Shown here piece after piece: positions 7,622-18,813 of a DNA stretch of 64,000 nt. Numbering within the stretch: position 1 is the stretch's first letter; every line of letters begins with the position of its first letter. The stretch spans positions 179,589 through 243,588 of the forward strand of contig NZ_BMQQ01000008.1 of NCBI RefSeq assembly GCF_014648195.1, read 5' to 3'. Both the position numbers and the translations under genes were made by a program. The notes under the pieces are model-generated. The model saw only the letters and a program-made list of their open reading frames with translations, made no database searches and was not told where the DNA came from. The stretch is from Streptomyces purpureus. Its GTDB lineage: Bacteria; Actinomycetota; Actinomycetes; Streptomycetales; Streptomycetaceae.

Positions 7622-7828
7622 CTACGGCCTCTTCTCCACGGGCCTGCGCCGCGTGGCGCGCTCCGCGGCGAACACGTCCTCCAGCCGGTACAGCTGTGCC
7701 CGGCCCTGACGTCCGGCCGGTATTAGATGACCGAGCTGGACCCACTTGCGGATCGTGGCGGGCACGACTCCGGCCTCCGTGGCGGCAAGGGCGCCGTTGA
7801 TCAGGGTGTCGGCGGCGAGGATCGTCAT
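7622..7828 (-). CDS. MerR/excisionase-type helix-turn-helix protein
   Basis: The 68-residue product begins MTILAADTLINGALAATEAG. AGGAG precedes its ATG, and it overlaps the upstream zinc-finger gene by 4 nt (ATGA). The core VVPATIRKWVQLGHLIPAGR followed by AQLYRLEDVFAAERA is the winged HTH of the MerR/Xis class, in which the first helix pair recognises DNA and the LYRLEDV segment forms the wing and return helix. No catalytic domain is present. It is likely a small DNA-binding accessory protein of the phage-derived cluster. No integrase is visible nearby, so excision is not supported and a transcriptional role is more likely. Confidence 0.75.
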   Translation of the reverse strand: MTILAADTLINGALAATEAGVVPATIRKWVQLGHLIPAGRQGRAQLYRLEDVFAAERATRRRPVEKRP

Positions 7829-8658
7829 CGGCGGGCTCCTTCGTTCGAACGCAGGGGGGTGGCGGACTCGTCCATCGACGCGTCGATCTCGGCGCGGTCC
7901 GCCCCGGCGGCGCCCGCCAGGGCCTCCCAGTCGCCCTCGTGCCACACGTGCCGGTACGCCGGATCCGTACGGCAGTCGCACTCCTCGTCGGCGCAGCGGC
8001 ACGCCGGGTTCACGCACAGCACCGCGCGCCGGGCCGGGAACGCCCGCAGGGAGACCGAGTCGCACCACGGGCAGCGGCCCCGCACGCGGACCATCGTCTC
8101 CGAGTCGCCCAGCACCCGGGCGCACCGCCGGGCCATCCGCCGGGACTCGTCCCGTACGTGCGCGGCCAGCGCCGGATGGGCGGCGACCTGGGCAAGGAGA
8201 CCGGCGATCCGCATCAGCCGCTGCGGCACGCGCGCGTGGCGCGGGCGGCCGAGGCCCAGCTTGTCGTGGACGGCCTCGTCCAGCTCGATCACCCCGTCGG
8301 TGATGTCCCGGATGGCGTCGGAGACATGGAGCCGCAGTGGGGCGGCCGAGTATCCCGGTACGGCCGTGCCGTGCCGCTGCTGGGCGAGCAGGGAGTCCCG
8401 CCTCTCCTCACGGATGCGCCGGTCGAGCTCGGGGGATGGCGCGCGCCGCTCGCCGGGGGCGGCGGACGGGCGGCCCGGGGCCAGCTCGGTCAGCAGCTCG
8501 GGGAACTGCTTGAGGAGCGCCTCGATCCACAGGGCGGCATCCCGCACGGTCTTCAGGTCGGTCTTCACGTCGGATCCGGAGGGGTAGGGCGAGGGGGAAG
8601 GCGAGGGAACAGAAGCGGGCTCGGTTGCTGCTGATGCGGATGCGGCTGGCGTGGACAA
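7825..8658 (-). CDS. Zinc-finger protein of phage-like cluster, unknown role
   Basis: I chose the TTG at 8658 because GGGAGG lies 4 nt before it. ATG 8802 is in frame, but the codons between lack G/C third-position bias and no ribosome binding site precedes it. The product is about 277 residues with a Ser/Pro/Ala-rich N-terminus and a helical middle (DAIRDITDGVIELDEAVHDK). The C-terminal cysteine-rich segment carries CPWC ... CVNPAC ... CADEECDC, which looks like a zinc ribbon, and WHEGDWEALAGAAG near the end. Proteins of this make-up occur beside small HTH genes in actinobacterial phage-like islands. Its function is unknown and DNA binding is inferred. Confidence 0.65.
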   Translation of the reverse strand: MSTPAASASAATEPASVPSPSPSPYPSGSDVKTDLKTVRDAALWIEALLKQFPELLTELAPGRPSAAPGERRAPSPELDRRIREERRDSLLAQQRHGTAVPGYSAAPLRLHVSDAIRDITDGVIELDEAVHDKLGLGRPRHARVPQRLMRIAGLLAQVAAHPALAAHVRDESRRMARRCARVLGDSETMVRVRGRCPWCDSVSLRAFPARRAVLCVNPACRCADEECDCRTDPAYRHVWHEGDWEALAGAAGADRAEIDASMDESATPLRSNEGARR

Positions 8659-8875
8659 GGTGCCTCCCAGGTGCGGCAGGTGCGGCTGTGGTGAAGCGGA
8701 GGTGAAGTCGGCCGGCGAGGCATGACCCGTACGAGACGCGTCTACGTCACAGGGCGTTGTGGAGCGAGCCTCTGGCGTAGTCCTTAGTACGTATTCAGTC
8801 ATTTCGTGCGCACGCGATGCCGTACGGCTCAAACGGCATGCGCGCGCAGGCGCAACGAACCGGCGGGGGTGGCCG

Positions 8876-9163
8876 TCATGCCGCGCCACGGGCTCGCCGC
8901 CGGGCGTCCTTGAGGACGACCGGACGGCCGTTGCGCCACAGACGCCCGGCGCTCACCCCGTCGAAGAAGCTCTCCGCCGGGGCCACCGCCTCCTCGCAGC
9001 GACGCACCACCGGGCACCGCTCACAGGCCATCAGCGCAGGCCGGGCCTCGTTCTCCCGCTTGCTGAAGACCACCTGCGGGGGCAGCCCCGAGCACGCGGC
9101 GGCGGCCCGCCAGCCGAAGAACTCCACGACCTCGGACAACGGCAGGGCTGGTGCGGACGGCAT
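8876..9163 (-). CDS. WhiB-like (Wbl) iron-sulfur protein, phage-type
   Basis: The start was set at ATG 9163 (MPSAPALPLSEVVEFFGWRA), with AGGAG 8 nt upstream. The 95-residue product has Cys24, Cys47, Cys50 and Cys56, the last three as CERCPVVRRC, which matches the Wbl 4Fe-4S arrangement C-x22-C-x2-C-x5-C. The usual G-[VI]-W-G-G turn is replaced by GVSAGRLW, and a basic tail (KDARRRARGAA) follows. Wbl proteins bind the primary sigma factor and act as transcription regulators. Actinophages also carry them. The altered turn suggests changed sigma contact. The divergent gap to the XRE gene carries candidate operators. Confidence 0.8.
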   Translation of the reverse strand: MPSAPALPLSEVVEFFGWRAAAACSGLPPQVVFSKRENEARPALMACERCPVVRRCEEAVAPAESFFDGVSAGRLWRNGRPVVLKDARRRARGAA

Positions 9164-9243
9164 GGCGGCGCTCCTGTCTCGGGCGGCGATCGGACGACTC
9201 GTACCGCCCCGAAGGGCGGTTGCGAACACGCACACTGGCATGT

Positions 9244-9340
9244 TGCGCGCTCGCACGCAACTCAAAAGTTCGCCACCTTCGCGGAATCGACACCGTGCGC
9301 GCGCAGGAGCACGTAATTCCGTGCGCGCAAGCGCGATAAG
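9244..9340. promoter_or_regulatory. Candidate operator region between WhiB-like and XRE genes
   Basis: TGCGCGCTCGCAC at 9244-9256 is a one-mismatch reverse complement of the 13-bp repeats at 7083 and 7104, and is embedded in the palindrome TTGCG...CGCAA. GTGCGCGCAAGCGCG at 9321-9335 is a related motif close to a possible -10 (TAAGCT, 9336-9341) of the XRE gene. The arrangement suggests auto- and cross-regulation by the XRE protein. Confidence 0.45.
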
Positions 9341-9372
9341 CTGGGCATCGCTTTGGAGGGAGGCGACCAGCC

Positions 9373-9810
9373 ATGACCGCCAGTGATCTGGAACAGTTCG
9401 CCGCCTGGATCGAGGAATTGATTCGCCGTCGCGGCTACGACATCGACAGCCCGCGCGGCGGTGGCAAGTCCCGCCTCGCGGACGAAGCGGGGGTGCACCG
9501 CGCCGCCATCACCCGCCTGCTGCAGCGGCAGAGCATGCCGGACCTGGAGACGACCCGCCGTCTCGCGCACGTCCTGGACGTGCCGGTGCGGGACATGCTC
9601 ATCCGGTCCGGCCGGCTGACCGAGGACGACCTGCCGCTGCCGCGGGTCGCCGCCGCGTCCCCGGCCGACGCGGGGGAGCGCCGGATGACGCTGGAGGAGG
9701 CCGCGGCCGGGCTCGGCGTACCCGCCGACCAGCGGGAGATGTTCATCAAGGTCGCGGGCCAGTTCCTGTCCGCGTCTCCGGTCCGCCGCGAATCGCTCGC
9801 CAAGGACTGA
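9373..9810 (+). CDS. XRE-family helix-turn-helix regulator
   Basis: The 145-residue protein starts MTASDLEQFAAWIEELIRRR behind a GGAGGGAGG ribosome binding site. Residues about 18-72 form a Cro/C1-type HTH (SRLADEAGVHRAAITRLLQR, then LETTRRLAHVLDVPVRDMLI). The C-terminal part (MTLEEAAAGLGVPADQREMF) is helical and may mediate dimerisation. It is divergent from the WhiB-like gene, with candidate operators between them, and is the only repressor-like gene of the cluster. It is therefore the best candidate for the master switch of the tail genes. Confidence 0.78.
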   Translation: MTASDLEQFAAWIEELIRRRGYDIDSPRGGGKSRLADEAGVHRAAITRLLQRQSMPDLETTRRLAHVLDVPVRDMLIRSGRLTEDDLPLPRVAAASPADAGERRMTLEEAAAGLGVPADQREMFIKVAGQFLSASPVRRESLAKD

Positions 9811-10052
9811 CCGCTCCGCTTCACGCGCCGGGCGCTCCCGCCCCGAGGGCGGCGTACGGGGAAGGGCGTCCGGAACGGCCGCCTCCCTCGGGTCCCAGTA
9901 AACTGTCACGGCCTGTCCCCCCACACTTACACAGGCTGTACACCCCCCAAGAGCCGCACACGCCGGCGCCGCCAGGCCGGACGCGTCGCCGAAGTGTGCC
10001 TCCGACGCCATGGGCGGGATTGGCAGCGATGGGACGCGAGAGAGAAATACGC

Positions 10053-10766
10053 ATGGCCGAGGGCAACGAGCGCTCCCTGCCCTCGGGCGACAGTCGCGAC
10101 GCCGCCGACGGCGCACCGGGCCCCGCCCCGGTCGACGACCATCCGCCGGGCGGGGAAGACGCACGGATACCGCCGGACGACCTCCCCGGCCTCCTGGCTT
10201 TACTCGGCAGACTGCTGGAGGACCATGCCCCCGACGAGGTCGCCGTCGTGCTCCGCGAGGAGATCGAACGCCGGGAGTACACCGCGTACGCCAACGGCTG
10301 GCGCGACGCCGCCGCCCACTTCACCCCCGCCCTGGAGCAGGCGCGGCTGACGCCTGCCCGCACACTGCGGCTCGTCGACCGCATCCCGGGCCAGGCCGCC
10401 GTCATCCCCTTCCCCAAGGGGCGTACGCCGACGGGCGCGCCCGGTGACGACGTCGGCAGCGACCCCTCAGGACCGGCGGGTCCGGGGAGCCCGGGGGAGT
10501 CCCCTTCGCCCCCGGCCGGAGAGGCCGCCACGGGAGCCGGCGACGGCGACGCAGCCGCTGCATCCCAGGCCTCGTCCACCACGGGCGCCACAGACGCCAC
10601 AGGCGCCTCGGAGGCCCCACGGAGCACCCCGCCCGGCTTCGTCCCCAAGAGCCGCCGCTCGAAGGTGCCCACCATCCCCAGGCTCAGCGGTCTCCCGCGA
10701 CCAAGGCGCGACCCGTCCGCCAACCGCCCCCCGGCCCCCGGGGCGCCGGACGACGACGTGGTCTGA
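10053..10766 (+). CDS. Hypothetical protein upstream of rpsL
   Basis: The 237-residue product (from ATG 10053, [20 protein letters not shown]) has a low-complexity acidic N-terminus. Residues about 45-110 form a folded helical segment ([40 protein letters not shown]). The C-terminal half is Pro/Ala/Gly/Ser-rich and ends [11 protein letters not shown]. Alternative starts at 10029 and 9996 are in frame, and none has a strong ribosome binding site. I recognise no domain. It lies in the position that a small group of hypothetical genes occupies between rpoC and rpsL in Streptomyces, so it probably belongs to the backbone rather than the tail island. Confidence 0.62.
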   Translation: MAEGNERSLPSGDSRDAADGAPGPAPVDDHPPGGEDARIPPDDLPGLLALLGRLLEDHAPDEVAVVLREEIERREYTAYANGWRDAAAHFTPALEQARLTPARTLRLVDRIPGQAAVIPFPKGRTPTGAPGDDVGSDPSGPAGPGSPGESPSPPAGEAATGAGDGDAAAASQASSTTGATDATGASEAPRSTPPGFVPKSRRSKVPTIPRLSGLPRPRRDPSANRPPAPGAPDDDVV

Positions 10767-10837
10767 GGCCCGCGCGCGGACCGCGTCCGGGCGCGTCTGC
10801 CGAGGTCGGCCGGGCCCGCTGCGCGCGGGCATTTGTT

Positions 10838-10866
10838 TTGACCGGAGTCCATGCGATAGGTACGCT
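10838..10866 (+). promoter_or_regulatory. rpsL operon promoter
   Basis: TTGACC (10838-10843) and TACGCT (10861-10866) are separated by 17 bp, a good match to the primary (HrdB-type) sigma consensus. Transcription would start near 10873, leaving a leader of nearly 190 nt before rpsL. The same two hexamers occur upstream of rplM. I see no gene in 10767-11059. Confidence 0.75.
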
Positions 10867-10984
10867 CAGACCTTGTGCCTGGGGTGTGCCTGGGCTCGCG
10901 TGCGTGTCTTCAACCGCACGGCGAGTCGCCAACGGCCGCCGTAATCTGCGCCCTTTTCGCCTTCGGGCGGGGATCCGCAGCATT

Positions 10985-11009
10985 CGACACACCCGACCGC
11001 GTGGGTCGG
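10985..11009 (+). promoter_or_regulatory. Shared ribosomal-operon leader hairpin (rpsL copy)
   Basis: This 25-nt element consists of CGACACA followed by CCCGACC-GCGT-GGGTCGG. The arms CCGACC and GGTCGG form a 6-bp stem with a 5-nt loop. It ends 50 nt before the rpsL start. It recurs with a single base difference in the rpsJ leader at 20044-20068. Confidence 0.7.
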
Positions 11010-11059
11010 CAACGTTCCAGGTTAGCTTTACTACACGGCACACAGAAACCGGAGAAGTA

Positions 11060-11431
11060 GTGCCTACGATCCAGCAGCTGGTCCGTAAGGGCCGGCAGGA
11101 CAAGGTCGAGAAGAACAAGACGCCCGCACTCGAGGGTTCCCCTCAGCGCCGCGGCGTCTGCACGCGTGTGTTCACGACCACCCCGAAGAAGCCGAACTCG
11201 GCCCTGCGGAAGGTCGCGCGTGTGCGTCTGACCTCCGGCATCGAGGTCACGGCCTACATTCCGGGTGAGGGACACAACCTGCAGGAGCACTCCATCGTGC
11301 TCGTGCGTGGTGGCCGTGTGAAGGACCTGCCGGGTGTTCGTTACAAGATCATCCGCGGTTCCCTCGACACCCAGGGTGTCAAGAACCGCAAGCAGGCCCG
11401 CAGCCGCTACGGCGCCAAGAAGGAGAAGTAA
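11060..11431 (+). CDS. rpsL: 30S ribosomal protein S12
   Basis: The 123-residue protein uses GTG 11060 (reads [20 protein letters not shown]), with GGAGAAG upstream. It contains the decoding-centre loops [13 protein letters not shown] and [12 protein letters not shown]. Both lysines whose replacement gives streptomycin resistance (around 43 and 88) are present, so the allele looks wild type. S12 sits at the 30S decoding site and controls accuracy. It is first in the rpsL-rpsG-fusA-tuf cluster, preceded by a clear promoter and a hairpin-bearing leader. The rpsG start lies 2 nt downstream of its stop. Confidence 0.98.
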   Translation: MPTIQQLVRKGRQDKVEKNKTPALEGSPQRRGVCTRVFTTTPKKPNSALRKVARVRLTSGIEVTAYIPGEGHNLQEHSIVLVRGGRVKDLPGVRYKIIRGSLDTQGVKNRKQARSRYGAKKEK

Positions 11432-11433
11432 GA

Positions 11434-11904
11434 ATGCCTCGTAAGGGCCCCGCCCCGAAGCGCCCGGTCATCATCGACCCGGTCTACGGCTCTCCTCTGG
11501 TGACCTCGCTCATCAACAAGATCCTGCTGAACGGCAAGCGCTCCACCGCCGAGCGGATCGTGTACGGCGCCATGGAAGGCCTCCGCGAGAAGACCGGCAA
11601 CGACCCGGTCATCACGCTGAAGCGCGCCCTCGAGAACGTCAAGCCGGCGCTCGAGGTCAAGTCCCGCCGTGTCGGTGGCGCCACCTACCAGGTGCCGATC
11701 GAGGTCAAGCCCGGTCGCGCCTCCACCCTCGCGCTGCGCTGGGTCGTGGGTTACTCCCGCGCCCGCCGCGAGAAGACCATGACCGAACGCCTCATGAACG
11801 AGCTGCTCGACGCCTCCAACGGTCTCGGCGCTGCGGTCAAGAAGCGTGAGGACACGCACAAGATGGCCGAGTCCAACAAGGCCTTCGCGCACTACCGCTG
11901 GTAG
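11434..11904 (+). CDS. rpsG: 30S ribosomal protein S7
   Basis: The 156-residue protein, [20 protein letters not shown] onward, has the usual S7 length. S7 nucleates assembly of the 30S head and contacts E-site tRNA. Typical sequence includes [20 protein letters not shown] and [20 protein letters not shown]. The start is 2 nt after the rpsL stop, with its ribosome binding site (AAGGAG) inside the end of rpsL. fusA follows after 38 nt. Confidence 0.98.
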   Translation: MPRKGPAPKRPVIIDPVYGSPLVTSLINKILLNGKRSTAERIVYGAMEGLREKTGNDPVITLKRALENVKPALEVKSRRVGGATYQVPIEVKPGRASTLALRWVVGYSRARREKTMTERLMNELLDASNGLGAAVKKREDTHKMAESNKAFAHYRW

Positions 11905-11942
11905 TCGCACCCACATCGAGACCGAGAGAAGACTGAAGCCTT

Positions 11943-14069
<2,127 letters not shown>

Positions 14070-14223
14070 CTCACCCGAGTTCACGCTTTAGGCTTGACTC
14101 CGGAGCCTGCTGGGGCATTCCGACACAACAGTGGCGGAGTGCCCCGGGCCCCGGGCTTTCCAGCAAAGATCACCTGGCGCCGATGAAGCAAGGCGTTCAG
14201 AACCACTCCACAGGAGGACCCCA

Positions 14224-15417
<1,194 letters not shown>

Positions 15418-15458
15418 TTTCCTGGTGATTGACCTGGTAGCTCGCTGAGCACCAAGCA

Positions 15459-15492
15459 AAGGGCCCCGCACCGAGAGGTGCGGGGTCCTTTC
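15459..15492 (+). terminator. Intrinsic terminator after tuf
   Basis: The stem GGGCCCCGCACC/GGTGCGGGGTCC has one mismatch and loop GAGA, and is followed by TTTC. It lies between tuf and the convergent PIG-L gene and could serve both directions, since the left flank is CAAAG. Confidence 0.85.
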
Positions 15493-15522
15493 GCATGTCC
15501 CGGCCGGGCCATGCGAAAGACG

Positions 15523-17646
15523 TCAGCCGGCCGTCCCCGAGGCCGGGGCCCACGCCCACGGCTGGGCGTCCGGACCGAGACCGACGGCGGTGACCGTCGT
15601 ACCGCGTACGTGCAGGGCGGCGGTCTCCAGCGCCACGGTGCCCTGGGTACGGGTATGCAGCCGGCCGTCCCGGCGCAGCTGGACGCGGCCCCGCAGATCC
15701 TTGCCGAGAAGGACGGTCCCGCCCGGCACCGCCGCCGCGGCCACCGGCCCGTACCCGTCGAACCGCGTGGCAGGCGTCGAGCCGCCGCCGCCGACCCGGA
15801 CCGAGGCGAGTTCCTTGGTCGCCGGGCGCCGGTAGAACAGCGCCAGCGAGTCACCGGAGGGGACCGCGGCCACCGGGTCGCCGGGGAGCGGCAGCCCCGC
15901 GTCGGAGGCGAACTCCACCGGCCCCCGCGCGGTCTTCTGCGACCAGCGGTGCACCGACTCCCGGCCGGCCGCGAAGACATGCACGAGCCCGGCCGCGTCG
16001 ACCACGGCGCACAGCCCGTCCTGGACCTCCTCGCCGCCGAGGTCGCGCCAGCCGCCCCAGACACCCGAGGTGTCCCGTACGCGCGTGGAGAGACCCTTGT
16101 CGGCGTTGCGTACGAAGAGATGGACCCGGCCGTCGGAGCCCGCCACGGCCACCGGCACACCGATGCGCCGGCCCCGGTCGGCGCCGCGCTCCGGATTGCC
16201 CAGGCCCTTCCACGGCAGGAAGGCGCCACCGGGGGAGCGCTGCTCCAGGCAGACGATCTCGCGCTTGTTCGCGCCGCCGTGACCGCCGAGGGCCTCGAAC
16301 CGCAGCCCGAACAGCAGCTTCCGCCCGTCCTCGAGGGTCGCCGCGCCCAGGGCGGGCGCCAGCGGCCCGCCGCCGAGGTCGTCCGGCTCCGTCCACTGCC
16401 CGCTGCCCGGTTCGGTCTCCCGCCAGCGCACTGCGCGCAGCCCGAGGACGCCGTAGACCGACAGCCTGCCGTCCGTCTCGGTGGCCGCGACCGGTCCGGC
16501 GCTCGGGTAGCGGTAGTGGGTGGCCCGTACCCAGCCCTTCTTGTTGGTGAGCGGGCGGACGCCGCCGACCATGTAGTCGCCGCAGCCCGAGGCGTTGCCG
16601 CACTCCCAGGCCGGATCGCCGCCGTACGGGACGAGGTGCGCCGCCTTCTCCTTGAGGGTCTGCGGCGGGAGGTTCTTGGGCCAGTGACGGTTGTAGTAGC
16701 CGCGGAAGGCGGTGGCGGTGAACGCCGGGACGGTGCCGCCGCCGGTGCTGGCGTCGGCGACCCAGCGGACCATCGCGGCCCAGCTGAAGCAGGCGACGGC
16801 GGTGTGGTCGCCGTGGTCGGAGTAGCCGGGCTGCTCGCTGTCCTTCTTGCGGGTCGCCTCGTCGCTGTGCTGGATGTCCGGGTCCGGATCCAGCGTGTGG
16901 ATCACGGTCGGGCGGTACCGCTCCATCAGCCCGACCAGCACGTTGATGAGCTGGTCGTAGTCGTAGGTGTCGGCGCGGCGGACGGGGGAGTCGGCGGCGA
17001 CCACGGTCCGCAGGCCCAGCGCCCGGTCCTTCCACAGCGCCGGGAGGGCCATGTAGCGGCGGGGGGCGTGCATCGCCAGGTTCAGGAAGATCAGCTCGAC
17101 CCGGCGGGTGCCGTTGGTGAGGGTGTTGATCTCGGCCTTGCGGTCCCCGGCGAGCGTGATCACGCCCTTCTGCCAGGGGGTGAACTTGTCGAGGCCGAGG
17201 AGCGTCGCGTACGCCTGGCGCAGGCCCTGGTGCCGGGCGGAGGAGTAGGCGGGCTGGTCGGCGGGGGTGTCGGGCTTCCCCGGTATGTGGTTCTTGCCGT
17301 CGTGCTCACCGGCGGTGACGTAGACCGACACCAGGGGTATCCCGCCGTCCAGCATCCGCTGGGTGTCCGGGTTCATGAAGTACAGGTCGTCGTCCGGGTG
17401 GGCGGCTATCTGCATCAGCTGAGCGTGGCGGGCGCTGGCGATCGGCAGGCCCGGAGCGGGATCGGCCATCGGCCCGCGCCGCCGCGGGGCGGGCACCGAG
17501 CACCCTGCGAGGCCGGCCACGCCGAGCGCCGCGGCGGACGCGAGCACGCTGCGGCGGCGCAGGGCAGCACGCAGCCCGGACACAGGTGTCTTCTTCACTT
17601 GTACGCCAGCTCCGTCCGCTTCCCCCGCAGCGTCCGGCGTGACCAC
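15523..17646 (-). CDS. PIG-L family deacetylase, secreted lipoprotein with propeller-like C-terminus
   Basis: The 707-residue protein has a twin-Arg-like signal (ALRRRSVLASAAALGVAGLAGC) whose end LAGC (Cys49) is a lipobox. Residues about 75-330 form a PIG-L/LmbE deacetylase domain: AHPDDD at 82-87 binds zinc, and DHGDHTAV supplies a further His-Asp pair. From about 360 to the end, repeated Gly-Trp and Leu-Phe-Val strands (VRATHYRYPSAGPV, GRVHLFVRNADKGL, GLVHVFAAGRESVH) suggest a beta-propeller of the sugar-binding type. It probably N-deacetylates a cell-surface glycan or glycolipid outside the membrane. The start could be GTG 17646 or GTG 17598. It is convergent with tuf. Confidence 0.85.
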   Translation of the reverse strand: MVTPDAAGEADGAGVQVKKTPVSGLRAALRRRSVLASAAALGVAGLAGCSVPAPRRRGPMADPAPGLPIASARHAQLMQIAAHPDDDLYFMNPDTQRMLDGGIPLVSVYVTAGEHDGKNHIPGKPDTPADQPAYSSARHQGLRQAYATLLGLDKFTPWQKGVITLAGDRKAEINTLTNGTRRVELIFLNLAMHAPRRYMALPALWKDRALGLRTVVAADSPVRRADTYDYDQLINVLVGLMERYRPTVIHTLDPDPDIQHSDEATRKKDSEQPGYSDHGDHTAVACFSWAAMVRWVADASTGGGTVPAFTATAFRGYYNRHWPKNLPPQTLKEKAAHLVPYGGDPAWECGNASGCGDYMVGGVRPLTNKKGWVRATHYRYPSAGPVAATETDGRLSVYGVLGLRAVRWRETEPGSGQWTEPDDLGGGPLAPALGAATLEDGRKLLFGLRFEALGGHGGANKREIVCLEQRSPGGAFLPWKGLGNPERGADRGRRIGVPVAVAGSDGRVHLFVRNADKGLSTRVRDTSGVWGGWRDLGGEEVQDGLCAVVDAAGLVHVFAAGRESVHRWSQKTARGPVEFASDAGLPLPGDPVAAVPSGDSLALFYRRPATKELASVRVGGGGSTPATRFDGYGPVAAAAVPGGTVLLGKDLRGRVQLRRDGRLHTRTQGTVALETAALHVRGTTVTAVGLGPDAQPWAWAPASGTAG

Positions 17647-17778
17647 GCCCCCCTGCTGCGTTACCCCTGATCCCCAAAGGCGGGCCCTGGCCGGTCGAGG
17701 GGCCGGGCCGCGCTCTTCTAGACGGCCCGGAAGGGGAGCAGGTTGCCTGGGGAACGCGAATTTCGCGTCACTTCCGGC

Positions 17779-18618
17779 TCAGCTTTCCTCGGGCCTCCAC
17801 CGCAGCTCACCGCTGCCCAGGGCCAGCGTCGCCCGTACCCGCATCGGCTCCTCCGCGCGGCGGGAGAGCAGGACAAGCTCGGTGATCCGGACCGACGCGG
17901 GGGGCAGCAGGTCCTCGCAGTGAGTGGCGAGCCGCTGGGGGTCGCGGGACCGGCCCAGGGAGAGATGCGGGGTGAAGCCCCCGGAGCGCCCCACGCAGAG
18001 CGGGAAGCGGGACTCCAGCGCCTGGCGGAGCCGCGCCCAGGGCTCGTCGCCCGCGGCGGCCGGGTCGAGCCAGACCGTGGCGTCGTCCCGGTGCCCGAAC
18101 CAGTGCACGCCCTCCAGCCGCGCCGTGAAGGGCGGAGCCTCGGTGGCCGCGGCGGACAGCAGCGGGGCGGCCCGCGGGAAGTCGGACTCCGGTACGAAGC
18201 CGAAGAGGACGTTGACATGCGGCGGCCAGCGGTGGATCTGGCGGTCGTGGTCCCGCCGGATGTGCTGGACGAGCGGCCACAGCCGGTCGGGCGGAATCCA
18301 GGCGACCGCGGTACGGGACGTCGGCCGCACGGCTAGCACCTCGCCCGCACCCTCCCGCCGCGGCTCCACGACACCCGGCACCCGCCCGGCCCCGCTCTTG
18401 TCCATCCGGTCCACCCCGGCGGCCCGGTCCCAGACGACCTCCCCGTCCGCCTCGAAGAACAGCACCCGATGCCAGGGAATCTCCCCACCGGGCTCGAAGT
18501 CCCCCAGCGGCATCCGCGCGGGCGGCGCGCCCCGCTGGCCGATCCCCATCACGAACCGGTCCGGATCGAAGCGGGGATCCCACAGGACCCGGTGGTAGAT
18601 CTCGTCACTGGTACGCAT
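17779..18618 (-). CDS. DUF504-like plus 2'-5' RNA ligase-like (2H phosphoesterase) fusion
   Basis: ATG 18618 (MRTSDEIYHRVLWDPRFDPD) has GGAGG upstream, and the product is 279 residues. Residues 1-75 resemble DUF504 (MJ1445-like): DEIYHRVLWDPRFDPDRF, then PLGDFEPGGEIPWHRVLFF. Residues about 110-270 form a 2H phosphoesterase domain with two H-x-[NST] motifs, His134-Val-Asn136 and His218-Leu-Ser220. This is the active-site layout of 2'-5' RNA ligases and cyclic phosphodiesterases, though Asn in the first motif is unusual. It probably acts on RNA 2',3'-cyclic phosphate or a related nucleotide, and the N-terminal domain may bind RNA. It is a stand-alone gene. Confidence 0.75.
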   Translation of the reverse strand: MRTSDEIYHRVLWDPRFDPDRFVMGIGQRGAPPARMPLGDFEPGGEIPWHRVLFFEADGEVVWDRAAGVDRMDKSGAGRVPGVVEPRREGAGEVLAVRPTSRTAVAWIPPDRLWPLVQHIRRDHDRQIHRWPPHVNVLFGFVPESDFPRAAPLLSAAATEAPPFTARLEGVHWFGHRDDATVWLDPAAAGDEPWARLRQALESRFPLCVGRSGGFTPHLSLGRSRDPQRLATHCEDLLPPASVRITELVLLSRRAEEPMRVRATLALGSGELRWRPEES

Positions 18619-18813
18619 CGGACGCCTCCTCCTCCACGGTCCCACGCCTGCCGCTTCCCGAGGCCCGCGCGGGGCTCTCACCAGGCGGTATGAGACGCTC
18701 CTGCGCGCGACAAGCGGGGCCGATTCCTGTCATGGCTCCGCAGAACAAGGGGTGGGGACATGAGGTAGCAGGGGACATCCGGAACCGTACGGACGGCCCG
18801 AGCGGCGTTCGGG

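Larger units (their letters stand above)
1..9810. mobile_element. Phage-derived tail gene cluster with regulators (partial at left edge)
   Basis: Genes on the minus strand, read from right to left, follow the order typical of siphophage tails: tail terminator-like, major tail protein, tail assembly chaperone pair with frameshift, tape measure(s), distal tail protein. At the right end sit a WhiB-like protein, a zinc-finger protein and a MerR/Xis-like HTH protein on the minus strand, and an XRE regulator on the plus strand. No capsid, portal, terminase, lysin, replication or integrase gene is seen between the regulators and the tail genes. This suggests a domesticated tail-like particle rather than a complete prophage. 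The cluster continues past the left edge, so baseplate, fibre or lysis genes could still be there. The right boundary is set at the end of the XRE gene by inference. Confidence 0.72.

Noticed and set aside
9821..10852. 343-codon minus-strand frame opposite the gene upstream of rpsL
   Set aside because: Ser/Gly/Pro low-complexity shadow that would also run across the rpsL -35 element.
14070..14223. Separate tuf promoter at TTGACT (about 14092)
   Set aside because: No acceptable -10 hexamer at 16-19 bp downstream.
15478..17670. 730-codon plus-strand frame opposite the PIG-L gene
   Set aside because: It runs through the tuf terminator and is Gly/Arg/Ala-rich shadow of the deacetylase gene.
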